NCBI RefSeq assembly: GCF_035953295.1
Contig: NZ_CP108370.1
Span: forward strand, 6,061,001-6,125,000
DNA from: Streptomyces sp. NBC_01335
GTDB taxonomy: Bacteria; Actinomycetota; Actinomycetes; Streptomycetales; Streptomycetaceae
DNA length: 64,000 bases
Direction: 5' to 3'
The notes beneath the pieces are model-generated. The model saw only the letters and a program-made list of their open reading frames with translations, was not told the DNA's origin and ran no database searches. Within the stretch, counting starts at the first letter, position 1. Every line of letters starts with the position of its first letter. This document shows, in pieces, positions 34,788 through 43,212 of this stretch. The translations under genes and the position numbers were made by a program.

Positions 34788-36302
34788 TCACTCCCGTCCG
34801 GGCGTCACCCCGGAATCCAGTCCACCGTCCCGTGCGGCGAGCAGTTCGGAGACACGGTCGGCCGCCTCGCGGCGCTCCGTCTCCACCTGCACGGCGTACG
34901 GTTCGGGCAGCGCCGCCGCCGTGTAACCGGCCTCGGTGACCACGTCGATCGCCGCCTCGGTGTCGCCGTCGGACTCCAGGCGACACCGAGCGGCACGCAG
35001 CCCGAACACCGCGCGGTCGGCTCGCTCCCGGGGGTTGTTCCCGCGCACCAGGTCGTTCGCGATGTTCTCGTAGAGCCGGGCGGCGGCGACGAAGTCCCCC
35101 AGGAGCCAGAGCCCTCCGGCGGTCAGTTCCCATACCTGCCGGACCAGGGGCCGGCGTCCCCACTCCTCGCGAACGCGAGGCGCGAGCCCGGCGAGTTCAC
35201 TCACCGCGTCCCCGGGCTCACCCTCCTCCAACTCCCGTTCGGCCGCCGAGCAGAGGAGTTCGATCGCATCCGGGTCCAGCCACCCCCCGTCCTCGTCATC
35301 ACCGGGTTCCCCGACCGCCGGATCCTGCTCGGGTGAGTCGTCCGCAGCAGCGTTCTCGTCGGGAAACCGGAAAGGGCGCGTGGGGTCGTGGGGAATCCAC
35401 GGCCGGGGCTCGGGGTCGCCGGGCCGGGGGGTGAACGCGAGTAGACCGTTGAGGATCTCCTGCATGGGCGGGCGCTTCTGCGGTTCTTTGGCGAGCCCTC
35501 GCAGCACGATCTCGTCCAAGGCGTCGTCGATCCCGGCCGCGAGGTCGCTCGGTCGCAGCGGCACCGTGCGCAGATGCTGGCGTTCGACCGATCCGTCGCG
35601 TTCATTGGCGACGAACGGGGGCCTACCGGTGAGAAGTTCGTAGAGTACGCAGCAGAACGAGTACACATCCGTGGCGGCGGTGGCCTCCTCTCCCTGGATC
35701 TGTTCCGGTGCCTGGTAGCCCGGTGTGCCGAGGGTGGAACCCGGCTGGGTAAGGGTGGACTCGATTCCGAGGCGCTTGCCGATGCCGAAATCGATGAGGA
35801 ACCCCACGCCCTGCTCGGAGATCATCGCGTTGTCGGGCTTCAGGTCCCGGTGCACCACACCGCGGCTATGGGCGTGGGCGAAGGCGGCGGCGATCTGGGC
35901 CGCGGCGGATACGGCGACGACGGGCGTCAACGGTCTGTACCGCTGCAGGAACTTGCGCAGATTGATTCCCACCACGTGAGACATGACCAGGTAGGGGACC
36001 CCGCCGTGCGTTCCGAAGGCGTAATGCTCGGGAATGTTGCGGTGCCGCAGGTAAGCGAGGAGGCCCGCCTCACGAATGAACCTGAGGCGCAGATGTTCGA
36101 GTTCTCTCTCCTGCTCCTGGGTGTCGAGCTGACGGAGATCCTCGGTGTCCAGTCGCAGGAACTTCACGGCGACCTGTCGGCCGGTCTTCCGGTCGTGGGC
36201 CCGCCAGATCTGCGCCATCCCTCCCTTGCCGGCCGGATCGGCCAGTTCGTAGCGGCTGTCGATCAACTCCCCTGCTTGTACGTCCTCCCAGCCTGCTTCC
36301 AC
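34788..36302 (-). CDS. Ser/Thr protein kinase with helical-repeat C-terminus
   Basis: A 504-residue Hanks-type kinase without a membrane helix. The kinase domain (residues 15-270) has the glycine loop 'GKGGMAQIWRA', Lys47 in 'VAVKFL', 'HRDLKPDN' (151-158), 'DFG' (171-173) and 'APE' (198-200), so it looks active. An acidic linker (310-360) leads to a TPR-like helical region (about 370-500). The GTG at 36302 has GGAGGGG about 9 bases upstream; a GTG at 36449 lacks a good site. It is convergent with the methylase and divergent from the Fe-S nuclease. Kinases occur in Pgl/BREX and Stk2 phage defence, so a trigger or regulatory role is plausible (inference). Confidence 0.88.
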   Translation of the reverse strand: MEAGWEDVQAGELIDSRYELADPAGKGGMAQIWRAHDRKTGRQVAVKFLRLDTEDLRQLDTQEQERELEHLRLRFIREAGLLAYLRHRNIPEHYAFGTHGGVPYLVMSHVVGINLRKFLQRYRPLTPVVAVSAAAQIAAAFAHAHSRGVVHRDLKPDNAMISEQGVGFLIDFGIGKRLGIESTLTQPGSTLGTPGYQAPEQIQGEEATAATDVYSFCCVLYELLTGRPPFVANERDGSVERQHLRTVPLRPSDLAAGIDDALDEIVLRGLAKEPQKRPPMQEILNGLLAFTPRPGDPEPRPWIPHDPTRPFRFPDENAAADDSPEQDPAVGEPGDDEDGGWLDPDAIELLCSAAERELEEGEPGDAVSELAGLAPRVREEWGRRPLVRQVWELTAGGLWLLGDFVAAARLYENIANDLVRGNNPRERADRAVFGLRAARCRLESDGDTEAAIDVVTEAGYTAAALPEPYAVQVETERREAADRVSELLAARDGGLDSGVTPGRE

Positions 36303-36481
36303 CCTCAGCGCCCCTCCGTCATCGACCCGCTGCTTGCCTGAAGGCGTAGCGTACCGTGAGTCGAATGTGGATGATGTTGCGTAACGACTTAGTTCACAGG
36401 GTGTGTCATGCTGTTCAGGTGCTTCGGTGGCCCGTGTTTCTCGGTTCACCCCGTCCGAGCCGGCGCTGATCAGGGGGAATC

Positions 36482-38254
36482 ATGGAGAATCCGCTCGGGA
36501 CCACCGGTGAGAGCTGGCTGGTGAAGGTCAGCTCCACTCATGCCCGGACTGATCCCCACGCCTGCCCGTCCCATCTGCGTACCGCGGTAAGGCCGTTGCT
36601 CAGCGCGCACGTCCCGGACCCCGCTGGCACGCCGCCCGCACTCCCCAAGGGTGAACAGCCTGTGCGCTTGGAGGATTTCGGAGCCGGCCCCCTCTTCGCG
36701 GCGCTGGATCTATGGGAGCACAGGCACCGAGACCCCGGGCGTGTAGTGGATGAAATGCGCCAGACCCGTGGCGCATTCCGTGGGCGCAGGGCGCCCGCCC
36801 ACCCCTCCCTCGTGGCGTGGACCATTCAGGCGTTCGAGCGGTATGTCGCCGCCCGCACCCGGGAACAGGATGCGGCGCTGGCCGCCGGACTGCCCCCCAC
36901 GGTCCCCGTGCCACTGGACTGGACCCTGCGCACGGCGCTGCGGGAACACCCCGACGACCGGGGTGCGCGGCAGTACGAGCACAAGACCTGGGGCCGTCAA
37001 TACGCCTCGGCCGACGGCACGGTGCGAGATCTGTGGATTCCGTCCTTCGGCCGCGCGAAGACCGACCGCCCGGCGGCGGAGAAGGCCGCGATCGCCCATG
37101 TCGTCGCGCTGGGGCAGCCCGCCCGGCGGCGTGCCCGCCTCGCCCACCCGCCCGAGACCTCCCTGGTGAACCCCACTCCGCCGGAGCGGGTGCGGGTCTT
37201 CGACTTCGGTTGCGCGGACGGCAGCGTCACCCCGCTGCTCGACTGGGGACCGGACACAGTGCGCGATCTGTTCAGGCGCGACGCCGCGCCCGCCTTCATC
37301 GCCGCTGCCACCGGCACCGGGGTACGCCCAGGGGCAGGCTGCGTCGGCTGCAAGGTCATAGGCCACTGCGCCCACCTGCCGCGCACTCCGGAGCTGTGGG
37401 GGCCGCCACGAGCCCCCGTACCGCCCCGTGCCGCTCGCCGCTCCATCTCGGCCTGGGACCTGCGGCTCCACGGCGAATGCCCCGCCCAGTACCACCTCGC
37501 GCGCCAGTTGCGCCTCAACGACCTCACCCCCGAAAACTCCGGAGCACGCCGTGGGCGCGCGGTGGACGCCGTGCTGAACGCTCGGCACGCACAGAGTCCT
37601 CCGCGCAGCTGCCGCGTACTTCCCCCGGCGTGCGAGAGCACGCTCTCTCCCGCGCATCCGCTGGAGGAACCGCTGGCCCGAAGCGCCCTGCGCATGCTCG
37701 ACGAACACCGCGCGCTCTGTCCGCTGGACGGACTGGCCCCGGGGGAGAAGGTGCTGACGCAGCACCGGGTAACCGCCTACATCCCCGAGCTCGACGTCGT
37801 CGTCCTCGCCGTGCCCGACCTGCTCCACACCCGTAGGGGGCGATGGATCTGGCGGGAGACCAAGACCTCCGCCTCACCCTTGTGGGAAGGTCGCCCGCTG
37901 CTGCGCTCCTTTCCGCAACTGGCTTTGGCGGTCCTGCTGTTCGACAAGGGAGCCCTGGGCGACGGGGCGCGCCGCGGCCGTGTCGAGCTGGAGCACCTGC
38001 GGGAGGGTGCGGGGGAGAGCGGCCTCGAAGCCATCGACCCCGGCCACCGCGCCACGGTGGCCGAGGCACGTGAGGTGATCGCAGACCTTGCCGAGCCCCT
38101 TCTGCGTGACACCTCCTACGAAGCCCGCCCCGGCCGTCACTGCCTCGGCTGCCAGGTGCGCACCTGGTGCGAGCCCGGCATCGCGTACACCGCGGAACCT
38201 CGGCCCGGCGCTGCTGTCTGCGATGTCGTGCCGCGACCGGAGGAGGCGACATGA
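36482..38254 (+). CDS. Cas4/AddB-like Fe-S PD-(D/E)XK nuclease
   Basis: A 590-residue protein. The C-terminal half is a RecB-family nuclease: Asp446 in 'VVLAVPDLLHT', Glu459 and Lys461 in 'WIWRETKTSA', and a following 'FPQLALAVLLF' helix. Cys333 ('GECPAQYHLARQL') and Cys554, Cys557, Cys563 ('RHCLGCQVRTWC') reproduce the one-plus-three cysteine arrangement that holds a [4Fe-4S] cluster in Cas4 and AddB. A second cluster-like group lies at Cys287, 290, 296. The first 270 residues are not recognised. ATG 36482 has AGGGGG upstream. Its stop overlaps the next start (ATGA), so it belongs to the same operon as the pPIWI-RE genes. Predicted to cut or trim DNA ends. Confidence 0.82.
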   Translation: MENPLGTTGESWLVKVSSTHARTDPHACPSHLRTAVRPLLSAHVPDPAGTPPALPKGEQPVRLEDFGAGPLFAALDLWEHRHRDPGRVVDEMRQTRGAFRGRRAPAHPSLVAWTIQAFERYVAARTREQDAALAAGLPPTVPVPLDWTLRTALREHPDDRGARQYEHKTWGRQYASADGTVRDLWIPSFGRAKTDRPAAEKAAIAHVVALGQPARRRARLAHPPETSLVNPTPPERVRVFDFGCADGSVTPLLDWGPDTVRDLFRRDAAPAFIAAATGTGVRPGAGCVGCKVIGHCAHLPRTPELWGPPRAPVPPRAARRSISAWDLRLHGECPAQYHLARQLRLNDLTPENSGARRGRAVDAVLNARHAQSPPRSCRVLPPACESTLSPAHPLEEPLARSALRMLDEHRALCPLDGLAPGEKVLTQHRVTAYIPELDVVVLAVPDLLHTRRGRWIWRETKTSASPLWEGRPLLRSFPQLALAVLLFDKGALGDGARRGRVELEHLREGAGESGLEAIDPGHRATVAEAREVIADLAEPLLRDTSYEARPGRHCLGCQVRTWCEPGIAYTAEPRPGAAVCDVVPRPEEAT

Positions 38255-39438
38255 GCAGCTATGCCGGGACGATTCCGGACTGGCTGGAGAACCCCGACGT
38301 GGTTCTCCTCCGTGACGTCGCCACGGCCGTTATGCGGTTGGACGAGGTAGAGCAACTGGACTCCTTCGCGCTCCCCTATCCCGACGACGCGCAGCGCGCC
38401 CTGGACGGGCTGGTCCTCGCTTGTTTGCGCGGCGGGGCGCGGCCGCCCGCCGGGGTACCGGAGATGGTCCACTGGTGCCGAACCCGACCGTTGAGAGGCT
38501 GGCCTCTCGACGGCCTGCCTCTGGGGCTCTTCAACAAGGACAACCGGCTCATCGACCCGGACTCCGGGACCCCGACGCAACTCTGCGGCGAGCTGGAGGT
38601 CAAAGGAGCCGGGAACAGTACCGGACGCCAGTACGTCGACCTGGTGATCCGTGAAGCCATGAGCGCCTGCCGTGCGGTGAACTCGCCCCAGTCGTACACG
38701 GCCTTCCGCCGGCTCCTGGTCGCCCGGCCCGTCCTGACTGAGCAGGAATGGCCGGACATCAGCGCGGACCTCTACCTCGACCCCGTCCAGTTCCTCATCG
38801 AGGAGATCTACGCACCCGTCCCGGCGAGCCACGGCAGGGACGGCGCAGCCGTCACCTGCGCACGCTGTCACACCCTGCTCACCCCCCTGGTCGGGAACGG
38901 GTGGTGGTGTGAGAACGACCGCTGCCGGCACCTGGGGCTTCCGCCTCTCGGCCGGCGGCTGGCCGCCGACGAGGTGGGGGAACTACGTCAACTCCGTCGC
39001 CCACTGCGGCAGTTCGTCACCAGTCCCGGACACGCCGAGGTGGAACTGGAAGGGAAGCTGCGTGCCCTCGGTCTCACCGTCGAGATGTGGCCCGGCTTCG
39101 ACGCCTACGACCTGAGGGTCGCCTTTCCCGACGGCCATGTCTGGGCGATCGACGTGAAGGACTGGACCCACCCAGGTTTTCTGGGCAGAGCCGCCGCCGT
39201 CGTACGGCATGAGCCGCCGTACGACGAGGCTTGTTGGGCAGTGCCGCATTTCCGGGTACGCGAGCGTGGCGACTACCTGGAGACCTTCGCCCGGGAACGC
39301 CCCGTCCACGCCGCCGGGCTCCGCCTGCTCAGCGACAGACAGGTGGTCGAGGCCGCCCGGAAGCGCCTGCGGGGCGAGCGCGGTCCGGGTGCGCGCATCG
39401 CACCGGAGACCCCTGTAGGGGGAGCCGACCGTGCGTGA
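38251..39438 (+). CDS. pPIWI-RE-associated Zn-ribbon restriction-endonuclease-fold protein
   Basis: A 395-residue protein. Residues 203-225 form a zinc ribbon ('CARC' ... 'CENDRC'). The C-terminal part (255-345) is a restriction-endonuclease-like fold with Glu residues 265/267, Asp287 ('AYDLRV') and Asp301-x-Lys303 ('WAIDVKDW'), the PD-(D/E)XK core. The N-terminal 190 residues fit the 'Y' component of the predicted pPIWI-RE three-gene island of Burroughs, Iyer and Aravind (recognised from memory, not searched). ATG 38251 has GGAGGAGG upstream. The stop overlaps the helicase start by 8 bases. Likely the effector nuclease that works with helicase and PIWI. Confidence 0.82.
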   Translation: MSSYAGTIPDWLENPDVVLLRDVATAVMRLDEVEQLDSFALPYPDDAQRALDGLVLACLRGGARPPAGVPEMVHWCRTRPLRGWPLDGLPLGLFNKDNRLIDPDSGTPTQLCGELEVKGAGNSTGRQYVDLVIREAMSACRAVNSPQSYTAFRRLLVARPVLTEQEWPDISADLYLDPVQFLIEEIYAPVPASHGRDGAAVTCARCHTLLTPLVGNGWWCENDRCRHLGLPPLGRRLAADEVGELRQLRRPLRQFVTSPGHAEVELEGKLRALGLTVEMWPGFDAYDLRVAFPDGHVWAIDVKDWTHPGFLGRAAAVVRHEPPYDEACWAVPHFRVRERGDYLETFARERPVHAAGLRLLSDRQVVEAARKRLRGERGPGARIAPETPVGGADRA

Positions 39439-42400
39439 CCGCAGCAGCTGGTATCAGCAACTGGCCAGAGACCTGAAGCCCTGGCCCGCGGAGTACCGCA
39501 GCATCAAACCTGCCCTGCTCTGCCAGGTCGAACTCGGCCTGCGTCTGCTGGAGACGCTGGGGCCCGGGCAGGCGGCGGACGGGGCCTGGGTCCTCCTCGG
39601 CGGCTACCCCTTCGCCTCCACCGCCGGCATGGTGAGAACCCCCAGCGACCAGCTCGCCCTGACGGCGGCCCGCCACCTCCTGTGGCCCATGCGGCGGCGA
39701 CGCCTGTGGCAGCAGAGTCTGGAGAGCTATCGGCGACTCCCCGAACAACTGCGGGGCTACCGTGTTCCGGTCGAAGGCGGACCCGCGCGCCGGGTCGCGC
39801 ATGCGGTGGCCGCTCACCGCTTCGACATCTACGACAACGCGCTCGGACGGATCCCCGACTTCGCGAAGAACCCGCTACCGTACGCCGGCGAGGGAACCCA
39901 CCGATTCAAAGAGCGACGCCGGTACTCCTCCGTCACCGTTCCTCCGGAACTCGCCTTCGCCCCCGCGCCGGGACACGATCTCGCGACACCCCGCCCCGGC
40001 CCCGGCGGCGTCATTGAGGTCCCCCTCGCCCAACTGGACGACACCGCGGAATGGATGGACGCGGAGGAGGAGCGCCTCGGGAGGTCGCCCGGCCAGTGGC
40101 GAGAGCGGTTGTCCCGCCTCGAACTCGACGGCCGCACGGCGGACGGAACGGACTTCGAGCGGGCGGAGGCGCTCACCCTGGACGGGCTGACTCATCTGGT
40201 GGGCATGGTCGGAGCCGGGAAGTCGACCCTCATGACCCTGCTCGCGGTATGGGCACACCGGCGGAACCTACGCACCACCCTGGTGGTCGGCGATGTCGCC
40301 GAGCAGCTCAGCCTGACCCAGCTCCTCCAAGGACTGGGGTTGCGGGCGGCACTCGTCCAGGGCAGCACCACCCGGCCCAAGCATACCCAGCGCCTGCACA
40401 GGAGACTCGCCGCGCGCGGCGAACGCTCGCTGCTCGACCACACCGACCGGACCTTCGTCCACCTGAGCACGGCCTGTCCGCTCGACGCGCTGCGGGCTCT
40501 GGAGACCGTCGAGCCGCTCCGCTTCGCCGACGCGCCCTGTGGCGTGCTGCATCCGGTGGACCGTACTGCCGACGAAGTGGACCAGGAAGAGGACGCGCGA
40601 TCACACTCCGCCCGTGTCACCCGGGAGCTCCAGCGTGCCCGGGGTGTGCGTCCGGACGGCGGGGCCGGTGGTTCCGCCGGTCCCGCCCCCGGTGACACCG
40701 AGGAGATGGAGGCCCCCGGCAACCCGCACGCATGCCCCCTGTGGAGCGCCTGCCCCCGGCACTCCTCCTCCCGCGATCTCGTGGACGCGCTCATCTGGGT
40801 TGCCAACCCCGCGAGCCTGGTCCAGACGGCGGTACCGCGCCAGCTCAACGCCGAGCGCCTGCGCTATCTGGAACTCGCCTGTCTGCGCAGCGACATCGTC
40901 GTAGTGGACGAGGCCGACCGCGTCCAGATGCAGCTCGACCAGATGTTCGCCCCCACGGCCACTCTTGTCACCACCGGCCCGGAATCCTGGCTCGATCGGC
41001 TCCAGACCCACGAGATCTCCGAACTCTCCCGGCAGGGACGGCTGCAACTGTCGGACCAGGACGTCGAACGTTGGTCGTCCGCCCTTGATGTCGTCGGCTC
41101 CGCCGCGGACCGCCTCTACGCCATGCTCATCGGCGGCCCGGCGCTGCGGGAATGGGCACAGATCGACTACTTCAGCCCCTGGACGCTTCAGGAACGTCTG
41201 CTCAACGCCTGGTACCCGCTGCCCCACCCGGCCACCGAGGACGACGGCACGGCGAGCGAGACCGAACTCTACGACGACGAGGAGGCCCTGCACCACGCGC
41301 ACGAGACGCCACCCACCCCGGAGGACATCCCTTGGGCCGCCTGCCGGGACCGGCTCACCAAGGTCTTCGACGTCTTCCGCGACGACCCCCTCGGCGATCG
41401 CGGGCCGTACGGAACCCCCGCCGACGATCTGGCGAGGCTGGCCCACGACATCCTGCACACCCTCCATGAGCAGCGGACGCGCGGGCGCGTACGAGCCCTG
41501 CTCGACACCCTCCTCGACGGTGCGCCGAAGCCTTGCGAACGGCCGTCGCTTCCCGGCGAGGCGCTACGGAACGAATCCGAGTTCAGTGAGGAGTGGCTCG
41601 AACTCAACGCGGCACGCATGGAGTTCACCCTGGTGCTCGCGGCCCTGCACCAGCGGCTCGACCGGGTGACCTTTCTGTGGCCCCAGGTCGAGGCCGCCCT
41701 GCGGCTCGACCCCGGAGAACACGAGCTGACCAGACGCCCGCCCCTGGACTACGCGCCCCTGCTGCCCGAGTCTCCCATGGGCAACGTCCTCGGCTTCCAG
41801 TTCCTGCTCGACGAGCGCGACGGCCGGGAAGGGCGGCGTACCGGCACCCTCCGCTTCTTCCGGTGTGCGGGGGTGGGCCGCGAGCTCCTCCTCTCCCTTC
41901 CTCAGCTGGGCGCCGACTCCGACCGGGGAACGGACGGCCCGAACGTCCTGCTCATGTCCGGGACGAGCTGGGCGGGAACCTCCACCCGGGCACACGTGGT
42001 CACGCCCGTCCAGGCCGTGCTGAAACCGCAGCCAGAGGCGCTGCGCTCGATCGGAAAAACCGTCTTCCGTACCGAGTTCATGTACGACGACGCCGGACAG
42101 CCCATCCGTATCTCCGGGCAGGACCGGAAAGACCGCGAGGACGTCCTGCGGGTGCTCGTGGAAAAACTGGCAGGGGGTCGCCTCGACCGCACCCCCAGCC
42201 CTCTGCAGAACGAACTGGCTCAAATTCCCGACCTGCGCCGCAGACGAGCCCTTCTGCTCGTGGGCAGCTACCGGGAGGCCGCGGTAGTGGCCGCGAGACT
42301 GTCGGAGATGTCCGCTTGGCGGGACCGCGTCCGGGTGCTTGCCGCGGACGATGCCGCACTGGAGGCGTCCCTCGCCTCGGAAGCCGAGTCCAAGGGTTCC

Positions 42401-43138
42401 GCGACGGCACCCGCGGTGCGCCGCGGTGACCTGGCGGCCTTCGCGGAAGACATCCGTGCCCAGATCCTGGTCGCGCCGCTGCTCGCGGTCGAACGCGGAC
42501 ACAACATCCTCACCGTTCCCCTGAGCCCCGGAGAAGAGAGGGTGGCCGCGTTCGGCACCGTACTCTTCCTCGTCCGCCCGCACCCCCGCCCGGATGACCT
42601 CTTCCTCTCAGTCTTCGCCGTCAACGACTGGGCGGCACGGTTCATCCGCAACCACCCTCGCCTGACCGGGGGTACCTTCGCCGAACTAGTAGGCGACGGG
42701 ACGGATTTGGACGGAGCGGGCAGCGCCTTCCGCACGGCCGCGCGCGGGGTGTGGCGCCGGCTGCTTTCCCGTTCCTACATGTACTCCAGGCTGTCCGACG
42801 CGGAGAAGGAGTCCTTCGCCTGGGACCAGCTGGTCACCCTCTGGCAGGTGATCGGCCGCCTGGTCCGTGGCGGGGTCCCCGCCAGGGTCGTCTTCGTCGA
42901 TGCCGCATTCGCCCCCCGGCTCGCCGCAGCCGGCGGCCGCGCGTCGGAGGAGCCGCGCCCGCGTTGGCAGCGCGATCCCGGCCTGCTTGTTCGCTTGCGC
43001 GACGTACTGGCCCCCTACTTCGCCCCGGGCCCCGGAGTCTGGGCGGATCCTGCCGACCCGTCCCTGGTCAGGCTGCTCTACCGGCCGCTGTACGACGCTC
43101 TGTGCGGGATCGACACCTCGCCGCCCGGAGTGCGCTGA
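39431..43138 (+). CDS. DinG/XPD-like Fe-S helicase of the pPIWI-RE island
   Basis: A 1235-residue superfamily-2 helicase. It has Walker A 'LVGMVGAGKSTLM' (258-267), four cysteines at 349, 370, 435 and 441 ('STACPLDAL', 'APCGVL', 'HACPLWSACP') placed like the [4Fe-4S] cluster of DinG/XPD, and Walker B 'VVVDEADRV'. A 'LLMSGTSW' motif and the motif VI arginine fingers 'QVIGRLVRGG' (from 1139) complete it. The N-terminal 240 residues are specific to this family, the 'Z' component of the island. DinG-type helicases unwind DNA-RNA hybrids and R-loops, which suits a nucleic-acid-guided PIWI system. The GTG start has GGGGGAG upstream and overlaps the previous gene. Confidence 0.85.
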   Translation: MRDRSSWYQQLARDLKPWPAEYRSIKPALLCQVELGLRLLETLGPGQAADGAWVLLGGYPFASTAGMVRTPSDQLALTAARHLLWPMRRRRLWQQSLESYRRLPEQLRGYRVPVEGGPARRVAHAVAAHRFDIYDNALGRIPDFAKNPLPYAGEGTHRFKERRRYSSVTVPPELAFAPAPGHDLATPRPGPGGVIEVPLAQLDDTAEWMDAEEERLGRSPGQWRERLSRLELDGRTADGTDFERAEALTLDGLTHLVGMVGAGKSTLMTLLAVWAHRRNLRTTLVVGDVAEQLSLTQLLQGLGLRAALVQGSTTRPKHTQRLHRRLAARGERSLLDHTDRTFVHLSTACPLDALRALETVEPLRFADAPCGVLHPVDRTADEVDQEEDARSHSARVTRELQRARGVRPDGGAGGSAGPAPGDTEEMEAPGNPHACPLWSACPRHSSSRDLVDALIWVANPASLVQTAVPRQLNAERLRYLELACLRSDIVVVDEADRVQMQLDQMFAPTATLVTTGPESWLDRLQTHEISELSRQGRLQLSDQDVERWSSALDVVGSAADRLYAMLIGGPALREWAQIDYFSPWTLQERLLNAWYPLPHPATEDDGTASETELYDDEEALHHAHETPPTPEDIPWAACRDRLTKVFDVFRDDPLGDRGPYGTPADDLARLAHDILHTLHEQRTRGRVRALLDTLLDGAPKPCERPSLPGEALRNESEFSEEWLELNAARMEFTLVLAALHQRLDRVTFLWPQVEAALRLDPGEHELTRRPPLDYAPLLPESPMGNVLGFQFLLDERDGREGRRTGTLRFFRCAGVGRELLLSLPQLGADSDRGTDGPNVLLMSGTSWAGTSTRAHVVTPVQAVLKPQPEALRSIGKTVFRTEFMYDDAGQPIRISGQDRKDREDVLRVLVEKLAGGRLDRTPSPLQNELAQIPDLRRRRALLLVGSYREAAVVAARLSEMSAWRDRVRVLAADDAALEASLASEAESKGSATAPAVRRGDLAAFAEDIRAQILVAPLLAVERGHNILTVPLSPGEERVAAFGTVLFLVRPHPRPDDLFLSVFAVNDWAARFIRNHPRLTGGTFAELVGDGTDLDGAGSAFRTAARGVWRRLLSRSYMYSRLSDAEKESFAWDQLVTLWQVIGRLVRGGVPARVVFVDAAFAPRLAAAGGRASEEPRPRWQRDPGLLVRLRDVLAPYFAPGPGVWADPADPSLVRLLYRPLYDALCGIDTSPPGVR

Positions 43139-43212
43139 CCCGCCGCGTCCGGACGAACCCTGCCGGACAGTCACCGACCCGCCACCTCTGAGCCCCTCGA
43201 TGGAGCATCGCC

